DNA from: an uncultured Prevotella sp.
Lineage (GTDB): Bacteria > Bacteroidota > Bacteroidia > Bacteroidales > Bacteroidaceae
DNA: 42,163 nt
Direction of reading: 5' to 3'
Assembly: GCA_946612625.1 (NCBI GenBank)
Contig: CAMOEW010000010.1
Span: forward strand, 1 to 42,163
Part shown: positions 1 to 9,208 of the stretch, piece after piece
How positions within the stretch are numbered: the first letter of the stretch is position 1
How the letters are laid out: every line of letters begins with the position of its first letter
Made by a program: the position numbers and the translations under genes
Notes under the pieces: generated by a model
The model's input: the letters and a program-made list of their open reading frames with translations, nothing else
Told to the model about the DNA's origin: nothing
Databases searched by the model: none

Positions 1-4
1 ATAC

Positions 5-1180
5 TCATTTACTTTCATGTTTTGTATGTATAAAGTCAGTATTCTTCCTGTCTATTAGTATGATGTTGTTCATCATCCTCCATGCTAATCCGGGGATTGC
101 TGATATTCTTCCCAATGACTTGTAGCGCAGTTTTTTTGGTATTGAGATAAAGATAGAAATACTCAGGGAGAAAAACAGTAGCCACCATTTGGTGCACCAT
201 ACAGGAATTATTATTGTCATAAAGACGGTAAAGAACGTGATGATGACTATAAGGATTGAACGTGGTATCAATGCCTGCTGTAGTGTCTTGTCAATATAGT
301 TGATATTGCCACGACGAATTGCCGTGGGAAAATAATGCATCATACTGTACAGACTCTGGATTTGTCCTGTCATCCAGCGGAGGCGCTGGCGTTGGAAATT
401 GTCTTTGTTTGACACCTTCTCATCGAGAACGTCTATGTCTTCTTCATACTTTATAAAGATGCCTTGCCTCATAAGCAATGCCTCAAGCTCGCGATCCTCA
501 ACGGCAGTGCTAAGTTTCGATACATTCTCCTTGAACCATGCGAAGTCGAAGCACATGCCTGACCCGATGAGGGCCGACGACATGCCGATGGCGTTATGTG
601 CCTTGCGGAAGATAGTGTTGTTGATTTCCTCGCTGATGCCGTCAAGAGCAGCAATGTCATTGTCGTTGTTCTTGGCGCATCGGTGACACTGTATAGCCTT
701 GAATCCCTGGTTACATGACTCGTTTAGCTGCCGAAGGAAGTCGGGCTTGACAACATTGTCGGCATCAAGGATTACAACGTGGTCGTATGTCCTTTCTGTC
801 CGCTCCATAGCATAGCAGAGAGCATTAGCCTTCGAACTTTTTTCAAACTCGGGGATGAAGAGGCTGGCACCAATGGCAGATAATTGCTCGTTAGTGGAGT
901 CTTTCATACGGTCGGAAATCACGGCAACCGTGAATTTATCCGATGGGTAGTCTTGTTTCAGGCATTCTTCAACTGAGTGAATGATTACCTTGTCTTCTTT
1001 GTAGGCGGGAAAAAGGATGAGGAAAGAAACTTTTTTGTTTGTGGGCTTCTTCTGAACGGACTTTCTGCAGAATAAGGAAGCAACAGAGAAAACAACTACA
1101 TAAAAAACCGATGCGGCCGTGAAAAGCCACAGCAGTATATCCAAAGCGTGTATGTAATCCCATATTGTCATGACAATCAC
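5..1180 (-). CDS. Family 2 glycosyltransferase, membrane-bound
   Basis: This is probably a processive-type GT2 glycosyltransferase that adds sugars from nucleotide donors to an exopolysaccharide at the inner membrane. An N-terminal membrane segment lies at about residues 10-38. The GT-A domain follows, with the metal-binding DAD motif at 139-141, an acidic ED motif (AVEDRELEA) and a QRLRW motif typical of cellulose/hyaluronan synthase-like enzymes. Two or more C-terminal membrane helices come next. It is a clear paralog of the gene immediately upstream (1177-2400). The start given is a GTG that overlaps the upstream stop in the four bases GTGA; an ATG three codons later (1171) is the alternative. 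It is the last complete gene of the operon in this window. Sugar specificity cannot be read from the sequence. Confidence 0.85.
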   Translation of the reverse strand: MIVMTIWDYIHALDILLWLFTAASVFYVVVFSVASLFCRKSVQKKPTNKKVSFLILFPAYKEDKVIIHSVEECLKQDYPSDKFTVAVISDRMKDSTNEQLSAIGASLFIPEFEKSSKANALCYAMERTERTYDHVVILDADNVVKPDFLRQLNESCNQGFKAIQCHRCAKNNDNDIAALDGISEEINNTIFRKAHNAIGMSSALIGSGMCFDFAWFKENVSKLSTAVEDRELEALLMRQGIFIKYEEDIDVLDEKVSNKDNFQRQRLRWMTGQIQSLYSMMHYFPTAIRRGNINYIDKTLQQALIPRSILIVIITFFTVFMTIIIPVWCTKWWLLFFSLSISIFISIPKKLRYKSLGRISAIPGLAWRMMNNIILIDRKNTDFIHTKHESK

Positions 1181-2400
1181 TTTCGCTTTTCTACCCCTTT
1201 TATGTGATTGAAGGCATTCTTCATATTTTTGATTTTGTTTTCAAAAGGCAGTTTGTCAACTTTTGCAGCTTTGAATATGCTGACGTAGGACCATAATATG
1301 ATGAAGGGAGCCTTGATGAATGATTTGTCCCATTTATCGTCAACGAGATAGTTTGGAGTGGCAAGTGCAAATACGAACATCATCCAGACTGCAAGTATCC
1401 ACCATTTTATGGCCAAGGAAGTATATATAACAGGTAGGGTGATACTCATCAATGCAACAATGCCGACAAGGATGGTTCTCGGAATGAGAAGCCACTGTAT
1501 TATCTTGTCAGCATGATCGTAGTTCTTGCTGAAAATAGCTCCCGGCAAGTACTTGATGTTGGAAAGTATTGTGCGAAGTTGCGTTTTTGCCCATCTGCTG
1601 CGCTGTTGGTTGAAGTCGGCAGTGTGGCGGGTCTTCTCGTCATATACAAGAATGTCGTCGAAATAGTCAACATAAATACGCTGGCGCATGAGCATGGCTT
1701 CAAGTTCCTTGTCTTCCCATGCTGTCTTGACATTGACAATATTTTCCTTGAACCATTTAAAGTCGAAAACAATACCACTGCCAGTAATTGCTGACGATAG
1801 GTTCAGCGTGATATGGCCGCGACGGAATATCGAATTGTTGATTTCTTCGAATATAGCATCAAGATTGGCAATTGCCGTATCGCGGTTCTTTGATACACGG
1901 TGAACTTGGATGGCTTTTGTTCCGGCGCACTCGTAGGCATCGTTCAGCTGTTGTAGGAAGTCGGGGCCTACGATGTTTCCTGCATCGATAATAACCACCA
2001 GATCGTAGATCTTGAATTGAGGCAGATTGTTGATTGCGAGTTGGAGTGCCCGGCCTTTGGTGCTGTGACTGAAATTGGGAGTAAGCAAAGTGACGGGATA
2101 TTGTGCAAGCTTGAAATTCGTGACTTCGTCTTGATGGTCGGAAACGACGGTGACGTCGAACAGACGTTGAGGGTAGGTCTGTCCGAGGAGCGACTTTACT
2201 GTCGGTTCTATGACTGCATCGTTCTTGTATGACGGGATGATAACGATGAAGCGGTTCTGAGTCTTGGAAACTGGTATCTCTGTGTGCCTGTTTATCAGTG
2301 AAGCTGCTGCAAATAGCGTAAGGTATAACACAGTACCAGCAGCAGGTAAAAATAGTATTATGTCGATGGCGTATAATATATTCCAGAAATCGAAAGTCAT
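1177..2400 (-). CDS. Family 2 glycosyltransferase, membrane-bound, altered DXD
   Basis: This is a paralog of the following gene, with the same architecture: an N-terminal membrane segment (about 10-37), a GT-A domain, a QRSRW motif and C-terminal membrane helices. It belongs to GT2 and presumably acts in exopolysaccharide assembly at the inner membrane. Residues 139-141 read DAG, where the paralog has the usual metal-binding DAD. The acidic ED (WEDKELEA) and QRSRW motifs remain. Loss of the second Asp could weaken Mn/Mg binding, so the protein may be inactive, altered in mechanism, or use another acidic residue. The ATG overlaps the stop of the upstream gene in an ATGA, which indicates translational coupling within the operon. 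Confidence 0.82.
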   Translation of the reverse strand: MTFDFWNILYAIDIILFLPAAGTVLYLTLFAAASLINRHTEIPVSKTQNRFIVIIPSYKNDAVIEPTVKSLLGQTYPQRLFDVTVVSDHQDEVTNFKLAQYPVTLLTPNFSHSTKGRALQLAINNLPQFKIYDLVVIIDAGNIVGPDFLQQLNDAYECAGTKAIQVHRVSKNRDTAIANLDAIFEEINNSIFRRGHITLNLSSAITGSGIVFDFKWFKENIVNVKTAWEDKELEAMLMRQRIYVDYFDDILVYDEKTRHTADFNQQRSRWAKTQLRTILSNIKYLPGAIFSKNYDHADKIIQWLLIPRTILVGIVALMSITLPVIYTSLAIKWWILAVWMMFVFALATPNYLVDDKWDKSFIKAPFIILWSYVSIFKAAKVDKLPFENKIKNMKNAFNHIKGVEKRK

Positions 2401-3278
2401 AATTTCATCTTTATAAAATCGGTGATTCCACGAATAACAGCTTTCACATGTTCTTTTCTATGGGTCAGGCTGTATCTCATTGCATCTCTCGAACCTACTA
2501 TGAATATCAGATAAATATAGGTAAGTATCAGAATTGGGAACGAGAAGTTGCGTTTTGCGAAAAGCAGACGGTTGCGCGTCAGGTAATATGTCTTCTGCGG
2601 ACTGGCCTGCCCTGTTGCCTGACTCTCCTTATGATAAATCGTACATGAAGGGTCGTACCATATTCCATAGCCAGCACGGTGTATCATCATAGACCAGTCG
2701 AGCTCTTCATAGTAGAGAAAATAACATTCTGGCATATATCCTGCTCTTTCTATCGCTTCACGTCTGACCAGCATTGCTGCACCATGGGCATATGGGGTAG
2801 GACGTGCTGTATCGTACTGTCCGTGGTCGTCTTCACCATAGCCGACAGACCGATTCCGAAGGGTTATGCGTGACAAGCCGGTGAAACCTGCATACTGTAT
2901 GGGGTTGTTTCCCCATGCAAAGCGGATTTTAGGACATACGATGCCAATATTCTCAGACGATTCCAAGCGGGAAATAAGGGCTTCGGCATTGAACTCTCTA
3001 AATATAGTGTCATTGTTTACAAAAAACAGATATTTTCCGTGAGAAGCCTTGATTCCAAGATTATTGCCGCCGGCAAAGCCAAGATTTTTTCTACTTCTTA
3101 CTACATGTATGTTTGGAAATAGTTTTTCCAGTTCTGTGGCTTCATCTCGCCTTGAGCCATTATCAACCACAATCACCTCAATGTCATCGCTTGAAGGGAT
3201 GGTCTCTATCAAATCGCGCGTGCAGTCAATGCCGTTGAAATTGATAGTAATGATGGATAATTTACACTCTCTTTGCAA
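2397..3278 (-). CDS. Family 2 glycosyltransferase (rhamnosyltransferase-like)
   Basis: This is a single-domain GT2 enzyme of the type often annotated as rhamnosyltransferase. It transfers a sugar to a lipid-linked saccharide on the cytoplasmic face of the membrane. Typical motifs are the N-terminal SIITINFNG strand, VDNGS (donor binding), RNLGFAGGNN and the NNDT (DXD-like) motif. A short hydrophobic stretch near the C-terminus (FPILILTYIYLIFIVG) may anchor it to the membrane. The only sensible start is a TTG at 3278, inside the last codons of the upstream polymerase gene (17-base overlap). This start leaves just a few residues before the first beta-strand, as is usual for the family. Confidence 0.85.
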   Translation of the reverse strand: MQRECKLSIITINFNGIDCTRDLIETIPSSDDIEVIVVDNGSRRDEATELEKLFPNIHVVRSRKNLGFAGGNNLGIKASHGKYLFFVNNDTIFREFNAEALISRLESSENIGIVCPKIRFAWGNNPIQYAGFTGLSRITLRNRSVGYGEDDHGQYDTARPTPYAHGAAMLVRREAIERAGYMPECYFLYYEELDWSMMIHRAGYGIWYDPSCTIYHKESQATGQASPQKTYYLTRNRLLFAKRNFSFPILILTYIYLIFIVGSRDAMRYSLTHRKEHVKAVIRGITDFIKMKL

Positions 3279-4791
3279 GCTTCTTTTCTAATTTAATGCG
3301 TTCTTTCTCCTTTTGTTTTGCCAATTGGACCTCTTCGTATTTTGTCCATTCGTTTTCAATGTGCGGAAGTACATAAACCAGACTGAGACCACCGTAAAAG
3401 ACAAGACAGTTGGGAAACTGCATAAGTACCTGGTTGCCATAGCCGCCTAATTGCTGCGACACGAAGGCACAACAAAAACCGGCTCCGATGCCTCGTAGAG
3501 ACGGGCTTTTCAGCTTGAAGAATACAATCCAGCAGGCAAAAAAAAGCATAGCAAATGTCGTGATTAGGAAGGTGGATAATCCAATAATGCCTGTTCTTAA
3601 CCAAATAAATACATATTCTGAGTCAGGAGGAATTGTAGCCATTTTCCAATATTTGTTATTGGCTGGTACATTCTCGAAATTCATTCCAACACCTATGCCC
3701 CAAGGTGCCTCTTTCATGTATTTCCGCATTGTCTGCTGGTTTATGGTGCGTTGATTGGCAGAAGCATCGTTTTTGTTGAACGCTGAGCGCATACGACGAA
3801 TTTGTTGATTGCCTTGTCCGATATTGGTAAATGCAAGGAAAAAAACGGCCAATGTAAAAACGATGGTGAATGGAATAGCAATTTTAAAAGACTTCGACAG
3901 GAAAATATACGCCATAAATCCAGCCATCATACATGCTATGGCAGTTCTTGTACCAGACGGGAACATAGCCCACGTACACGCTAATCCAGTAATGAGAAAG
4001 AAATATTTGTGTTTTTTTATTTTGCTGGTTATCCCAAAAATGATAAATGCAACTGCCGTAGAGGCGATGCCGATTCCAAAATTGGCAGCATCGCTATAGA
4101 TGGAAAAATAGCGTATCAAAGTGCCGCCTTGTATAATATGGGTTGCTCTGCCTGCTCCGTAGAGCCATGCACTTTCCTTAGGTGAAAAGCCAATGTGTTG
4201 TTGTTTCCATACCCAGTAAGATGCAAAAAGGGCAAACGCTCCCCACACATATAAATATTTAATTAATATTTTGGGGGTGTTGATGTAAATGGAATATACA
4301 AGGAATGCATATAACAGCTGAAATGCCATCAGTCGTGCACCTGTGTACCATGCACCTATGTTAATGCCGAGTCCGCATGTGTCGTTGAATACCTCTATGG
4401 TGCAAAAAGTGCACCATGCGAGAAGGGCTACGAGCATCATATTTGCACATCTGTCGAAATGGTTCTCTTTAACGTCGATGATGGCTATAGTGAGCAACAA
4501 TATTTCCAGCATCTCGTTTGGCAGAGAAATAGGCACTCCAAAGCTTGGAATATTTTTCCATTGTATCAAATAGTTGATAGTGAATAGAACCCAAAATAGG
4601 AACATCCGGTATTCAAACGACCATCTGACTGCCAAGATTATTATAGGACTGATGCATACAAGCGCGAAAGCAGAGAAACCAATACTGTAAAACTCGTAAA
4701 GGGCAACGACAAATAAGAGAAAGAGTAATATTCCCCTTCCCCCTAAATTTGACTGTAGATTCTTCAGCGAGCTTGAATAAGTATTGTTCAT
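3262..4791 (-). CDS. O-antigen ligase/polymerase-like membrane protein (Wzy-type)
   Basis: This polytopic inner-membrane protein has roughly ten or more hydrophobic segments and resembles the Wzy/WaaL superfamily, which polymerises or ligates lipid-linked saccharide repeats on the periplasmic side. A conserved-type PSGTRTA motif precedes a membrane helix in the middle. A large periplasmic loop follows (about 325-390, containing QQIRRMRSAF and a GIGVGMNF stretch), as in this superfamily. The C-terminus is a charged Lys/Glu tail of about 35 residues, probably a cytoplasmic helix. Its position between the Wzz-like gene and three glycosyltransferases supports a polymerase role over a ligase role, but sequence alone does not settle this. 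Confidence 0.8.
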   Translation of the reverse strand: MNNTYSSSLKNLQSNLGGRGILLFLLFVVALYEFYSIGFSAFALVCISPIIILAVRWSFEYRMFLFWVLFTINYLIQWKNIPSFGVPISLPNEMLEILLLTIAIIDVKENHFDRCANMMLVALLAWCTFCTIEVFNDTCGLGINIGAWYTGARLMAFQLLYAFLVYSIYINTPKILIKYLYVWGAFALFASYWVWKQQHIGFSPKESAWLYGAGRATHIIQGGTLIRYFSIYSDAANFGIGIASTAVAFIIFGITSKIKKHKYFFLITGLACTWAMFPSGTRTAIACMMAGFMAYIFLSKSFKIAIPFTIVFTLAVFFLAFTNIGQGNQQIRRMRSAFNKNDASANQRTINQQTMRKYMKEAPWGIGVGMNFENVPANNKYWKMATIPPDSEYVFIWLRTGIIGLSTFLITTFAMLFFACWIVFFKLKSPSLRGIGAGFCCAFVSQQLGGYGNQVLMQFPNCLVFYGGLSLVYVLPHIENEWTKYEEVQLAKQKEKERIKLEKKLAKRV

Positions 4792-4796
4792 ACTTC

Positions 4797-6974
4797 CTAT
4801 TTAGCGTGACTGTTTTCAGTGGCTGTCAGTCCGAGTTGCGACATGCGATATACGAAGTTGTTGAACTTGGTGTATGGCGGCAACTGGCCAACAAACTCTT
4901 CTACGGCATAGCGGCTGGCCTCTGTAAGATACATGAACAGCGAGTTCTTGTCGTCAAGGCGCTCTTCAAGTTCCTTGAGAGCCTTTTGGTCAACATCCTT
5001 CCATGTGCGGTTGGCTCGTGTCACCATCAGATTTATCGTACCCATGTTAAGCAATGCCGACGGGATGGAATTTTCGTCAAGATTCGGGAACTCGATGATG
5101 GCAATCTCGTCTGGAAGGATGTCTGGGCAAATGTCCTTTATATCCTTAGCAAGGATGAACTTGCTGTCCTCGGCAAGGAAGTCTTCGTCGTAGGTCAGGC
5201 GGCGTACTTGCAGGCCGATGCTAATCCAGTAGTTCTCAAGCTCCTGTGCAAGGTAGCTCTTACCATTTCCGGCATCTGTTGACAGCAGGTTTAGCACGTT
5301 TTGCTGGCCGGTCTTGAAATGTGGCAGCAGAGCCTTGCTGAGCTGGTGAAGAGCCATGTCGGAGATAGTCTTGTTGTAGCGGCGGTAGCGCAGCGAACTG
5401 TCTTTGGGATAACAGCCCATAACAGGAATCTTTGTTATTCTCTCGGAACGCAAGCGGTCGCGCAATGTACGGTCGAGGAGTTCGATAAGCATGAAGGTTA
5501 GAGCTGTCAGGAAAAACGTCATGGCAAATGCGCCGATGAGAATCATGATACGGTTGGTTGGCTGAGATGTCAACGGGAACATAGGCGGATTAAGTACACG
5601 CAACGTGGCTGTTGACATCTGAAGGTTCTTTTGGCGCAAACGGGCTGCATTAAGTGCCTTGAGCATCTCCATATAGTTGCCTTCAACAAATCCGATGTGG
5701 CGCTCGCGACGGTCTATCTCTGCTCCGATAGGGGAGTAGTAGAGTATCTGGTTGTCAAGTTTCTTGCGCATGATGTCCTGGGCAGACATTTCGGCCTTTA
5801 CCTTTTGGAGAAGCAGCATCTGATCAAGCCATTTGTCGAGCATTGGCTTTGCCTTGACACCGGTCTCGGTGCTGTATGTGCCGGCTTGAATGTCTTTTGT
5901 CAGATTCCTGATTTTCTGAGTTACTCTTTGCAGCTCTTCCTCTGCCTTCGCTAACTCTTGTTGGGCTTCAGTCTCGCCCTCGTCCGACTCGCTGCTCATG
6001 AGGCGGAGGTTGGCTATGCGCGACTGTAGGCGCGAGATGTCTTTAATCTGGTTAGAAAATTCCTTGTTCGACTGTATCACCTGAGCACGGTTGCCGAGCT
6101 GACGCTCAAGATATTCCATAAGAGCTTTCGATGTCGTATAGTCCATCAACTGGTTGTTGTCGGACTCCTGTTGCTTTGCATCAAGTACAGTGAGCTGTTT
6201 TGTCTGTTCGCCGTAATTGATAATCCTTTTTTCTACGTTGTAGTGGATAAGGTCTTGTTCTGCATCATTAAGAATACGGTATAGGCGTGCCACTTCGCGC
6301 TCGAAGAACTTGATGACGTTGTTTGTCTCGCCAAATCGTAATTGCTGATATTGGCGGGCAAATACTTCGTTGAGAATGTCGAGAGTATTGTAGGCTATGC
6401 CGGCATCGTTGGCTGAATAGGCTATATCTATGATATCACTGTTGTTAAGCTGGAGTACTTTAAGCCGTCCAGTGATGTTGTCGATGCCGAACCACTGATG
6501 GCCGTTAAGAAGGCCGAAGATGTAATTGTCTGCCGAAGGCTTCATGTACGCTTTCAGGTTGGCGTAAGTCTGTGATTCGCTGTTATGGTTTATCAGTGCC
6601 TTTACATCGGCAGGGACGGTCTGGTTGAGTTGCTGGAAGTGCTCTGCAGATATATAGTTATTGTCCTTGTTCTTGTTTCCGTACATCATGCAACGGGAAA
6701 ACAGACGCAATGACACTTCCTCAATAGTGTTCTGGGTGGTTATGATAAGCATCAGGTTGACGATATTGGTCTGCTGATTGCCACCGGCAACACCGGTGCC
6801 GCCTTCAATGTTGTAGCCGGTTATCATACCTGTATAGATTGTCGTATTGGAATCGTAGATTCTTTCGAGATTTCTCGTCAGGAACCATGCTACAATCATA
6901 GCAATCATTGGCAAAATGGCCAAGTACCACCTTATTTTATATAAGAACCTTACTATATACCTAAAAATATCCAT
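4797..6974 (-). CDS. Wzz/GumC-type chain-length protein with degenerate BY-kinase domain
   Basis: This is a polysaccharide co-polymerase. It has a first membrane helix at about residues 16-33, a long periplasmic region with coiled-coil character (about 225-445), a proline-rich stretch (NPPMFP, then QPTNR) and a second helix at about 475-500. A cytoplasmic P-loop domain resembling bacterial tyrosine kinases follows. Its Walker A (DAGNGKS, 567-573) looks intact. The second Asp-rich motif expected as D-x-D-x-R is not recognisable, the Walker B is IIEFPN instead of ending in Asp, and the C-terminal tail has no tyrosine cluster. I infer chain-length control with reduced or no autophosphorylation. 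It lies between the TolC-like and polymerase genes. Confidence 0.85.
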   Translation of the reverse strand: MDIFRYIVRFLYKIRWYLAILPMIAMIVAWFLTRNLERIYDSNTTIYTGMITGYNIEGGTGVAGGNQQTNIVNLMLIITTQNTIEEVSLRLFSRCMMYGNKNKDNNYISAEHFQQLNQTVPADVKALINHNSESQTYANLKAYMKPSADNYIFGLLNGHQWFGIDNITGRLKVLQLNNSDIIDIAYSANDAGIAYNTLDILNEVFARQYQQLRFGETNNVIKFFEREVARLYRILNDAEQDLIHYNVEKRIINYGEQTKQLTVLDAKQQESDNNQLMDYTTSKALMEYLERQLGNRAQVIQSNKEFSNQIKDISRLQSRIANLRLMSSESDEGETEAQQELAKAEEELQRVTQKIRNLTKDIQAGTYSTETGVKAKPMLDKWLDQMLLLQKVKAEMSAQDIMRKKLDNQILYYSPIGAEIDRRERHIGFVEGNYMEMLKALNAARLRQKNLQMSTATLRVLNPPMFPLTSQPTNRIMILIGAFAMTFFLTALTFMLIELLDRTLRDRLRSERITKIPVMGCYPKDSSLRYRRYNKTISDMALHQLSKALLPHFKTGQQNVLNLLSTDAGNGKSYLAQELENYWISIGLQVRRLTYDEDFLAEDSKFILAKDIKDICPDILPDEIAIIEFPNLDENSIPSALLNMGTINLMVTRANRTWKDVDQKALKELEERLDDKNSLFMYLTEASRYAVEEFVGQLPPYTKFNNFVYRMSQLGLTATENSHAK

Positions 6975-6985
6975 AGTCTCGTGTT

Positions 6986-7939
6986 TTAGTGGTTCGTGTC
7001 CTTTTTATTTCCGTCGGAAGTCTTTGCATTTTGTTCTGCCTTTTCGAGAGCCGCCAAGCGCTTGGCATCGCGAATGGTTTCTTTCTTAATTTGTTTGTCA
7101 ACGGCCTTCTGATGCTTTCGTGCTTCCTTAGCTGTCATCGTGGGGTCGCTGTCAAGAGTGATTTCTGTAGTTGAGTTTGTAATAATAGGAGTATGTGTCA
7201 GTATCTCCAATGTAAGAATATCTGTGAGAATTGTGGTTTGTAATTCCTGGAACTCTTTAACCACACTGATTTCATGAAGTCTTGTATAGGCATAGTCTTC
7301 TATCTCCATGTTGTCATTGCGAAACTCCTCCTCGTTCAGTGCTCCGGCTCCCTGATAGGCAGCAGCTGCCTCGCTCGAAGTCTTCAGGGCAATTATGTTG
7401 TTGGTGATGCGAACGTAAAGTGATGCAATCTGGAGCTTTAGCTGGTCGTAGGCAATGTCTTTCTTTATCTGTGCCTCTTCTACCAATAAGCGCTTGCGCT
7501 TAACCGCTGCTCCCAAGTCAAGAATGTCTTCAAAGGGAACGGCAAGATTGACACCGACGTTCCAGTAGCTTTGAGTGCTGCCTTGGAACTGATAAATCAT
7601 ATTGTTGTAGGTTGAAGAGTTGTTGCCCCACATATCGGTCTTGCCATAGCTGTAGCTCGCGTGACCGTGAAGATATGAGAAAATATGCCTCTTTTGCTTT
7701 GCCACCTCTGCTTTGGCAATTTCTTTAGCTTTCTCTAACGAAAGAATCTGGGGAGTCTGCTTGGCATTTTCAAAAAGAACTGCCATAGGCGGCAGGTGGA
7801 ATGTAGAAAAGTTGATGTCCTGCTCCTTGCTGCCATCGAAGAAACCCGCTGTGATGCCGCTTTCGTTGAGCTGAGCTGAAACAGGAACGGATAATCCTGC
7901 CATAGCTAACACAAGGAGAATTTGGTTTTTTATTTTCAT
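6986..7939 (-). CDS. Short TolC-family outer membrane protein
   Basis: The N-terminus is a signal peptide ending around VSAQ (residues 20-23). The rest is helix-rich and resembles one repeat of outer membrane efflux (TolC) proteins, including LEKAKEIA near residue 68 and a WNVGVNLAVPFEDI strand-like segment near 127. At 317 residues it is well short of the usual 420-500, so it probably covers only about half of the two-repeat fold. The C-terminus is a Lys/Glu-rich tail. The spacing to the Wzz-like gene is 11 bases. A likely role is the outer-membrane side of polysaccharide export, in place of or beside a Wza-type channel, none of which is present here. Confidence 0.7.
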   Translation of the reverse strand: MKIKNQILLVLAMAGLSVPVSAQLNESGITAGFFDGSKEQDINFSTFHLPPMAVLFENAKQTPQILSLEKAKEIAKAEVAKQKRHIFSYLHGHASYSYGKTDMWGNNSSTYNNMIYQFQGSTQSYWNVGVNLAVPFEDILDLGAAVKRKRLLVEEAQIKKDIAYDQLKLQIASLYVRITNNIIALKTSSEAAAAYQGAGALNEEEFRNDNMEIEDYAYTRLHEISVVKEFQELQTTILTDILTLEILTHTPIITNSTTEITLDSDPTMTAKEARKHQKAVDKQIKKETIRDAKRLAALEKAEQNAKTSDGNKKDTNH

Positions 7940-7982
7940 TTTCTTATTTGTAGTAAAACGTGTTTATTGATGATTTCAATAT

Positions 7983-9194
7983 TTAAACGTTGTCTTTCTG
8001 GATGAAGGCAGTGAGCGTGCGAAAGATAATCTTCATGTCAAGGACAAAATTGTATGTTTGTCCGTAGGTTATGTCAAGTTGCTTTCGCTCGTCGGCCGAC
8101 ATGATGCCGCCTTTGCCGCGCTCCTCAACCTGCCAGAGACCGGTAAGACCTGCAGGAGCCATGAAACGGTCGATGCTGCTGTCGATGGTAAGCTTTTCTG
8201 CCTCGTAAAGAGGGAGAGGACGGTTGCCGACAACCGACATATCGCCCTTGAGAATATTGAAAAGCTGAGGAAGCTCGTCGATGCTGTATTTGCGTATGAA
8301 ACGACCCACCTTAGTTATACGAGGATCGTTCTCTATCTTGACGAAGGCATTGTTGATTTCCTCTTCCTTCTGCTTGGAGAAATCACTTTCTGCCATTACA
8401 AAGTCATCGCCGACAAGCATAACTTCATCGTCGCTGATCATCATGTCTGACTCCATACCTTCACTAAGCATTGCCATCTCTGCCTCGTCGCCAAGCGGAG
8501 AAGTAATGGTCTTTTTCTCATTGACTTCTCCGTCGTCATGTTTTTCTGCATATTGATTGTGTTCCTTGCTGAGTTCTTTCAAACGCTGGTCGGCATCTAC
8601 ATACATGCTTCGGAACTTAAGGAAATCGAAGATAGTATAATTCGTTCCAACACGTTTGGACTTGAACAATATCGGTCCTTTGCTCTCTAAGCGGATGGCT
8701 ATTGCTGTGATGATAAATACTGGAGAAAGCACAATAATTGCGAAACTGGAGAAAACAATGTCGAACAGACGTTTCCAAATAGGTATCTTAAAACGGAGGA
8801 TGCTTGTCTTAGGAGCCTCGTCGTCGAATAGTATGCTTTCCCTGTCGGCAATGAATTGTATCTTCTTGTTTAATTCTGTAACCGAAGCCTCGCGGTCTAT
8901 TGTGTCGCTGATGCCGCAGTCCTGATATATTTTTCTATCTTCATCGGAAAGCTTGTCGGTGAGAAGAATTATATATGTATTCTTACATTTCTTGTGAAGA
9001 TATGTTATTGCCGTAATGTCTTCGTTTCGCACGTTGCACTCAAAGAAGACAATAAAGTGCTCATTGGGTACATGGGGAGTACATAGCAAAGCGGCATCTT
9101 TGTATGTAGTCGTCATGCGTACTAGAATACCGGGCAAATACTTAAGGCGCTCCTGCGTAAGAGGGTTTTTACCTAAATATACAATCCCTAACAT
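7983..9194 (-). CDS. Undecaprenyl-phosphate sugar-1-phosphate transferase with pseudo-receiver domain
   Basis: This enzyme starts polysaccharide synthesis by moving a sugar-1-phosphate onto undecaprenyl phosphate. Residues about 1-115 look like a CheY receiver fold, with Glu52 (FFECN) where the phosphorylated Asp would be. A membrane hairpin follows (about 146-168), then the sugar-transferase motifs: KSKRVG, FLKFRSM, the catalytic DE of YSIDELPQ (306-307) and GLTGLWQV. Between FRSM and DPRITKVGRF lies an insert of about 70 residues (about 212-285), rich in Asp, Glu and Met, that the ordinary family core lacks. The gene sits directly downstream of a response regulator. Which sugar is transferred cannot be told. 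Confidence 0.9.
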   Translation of the reverse strand: MLGIVYLGKNPLTQERLKYLPGILVRMTTTYKDAALLCTPHVPNEHFIVFFECNVRNEDITAITYLHKKCKNTYIILLTDKLSDEDRKIYQDCGISDTIDREASVTELNKKIQFIADRESILFDDEAPKTSILRFKIPIWKRLFDIVFSSFAIIVLSPVFIITAIAIRLESKGPILFKSKRVGTNYTIFDFLKFRSMYVDADQRLKELSKEHNQYAEKHDDGEVNEKKTITSPLGDEAEMAMLSEGMESDMMISDDEVMLVGDDFVMAESDFSKQKEEEINNAFVKIENDPRITKVGRFIRKYSIDELPQLFNILKGDMSVVGNRPLPLYEAEKLTIDSSIDRFMAPAGLTGLWQVEERGKGGIMSADERKQLDITYGQTYNFVLDMKIIFRTLTAFIQKDNV

Positions 9195-9208
9195 TATATT
9201 GGTATTAC

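Noticed and set aside
4749..5282. Plus-strand open frame of 177 codons opposite the polymerase/Wzz junction
   Set aside because: No promoter or motif, and it is fully covered by two well-supported minus-strand genes.
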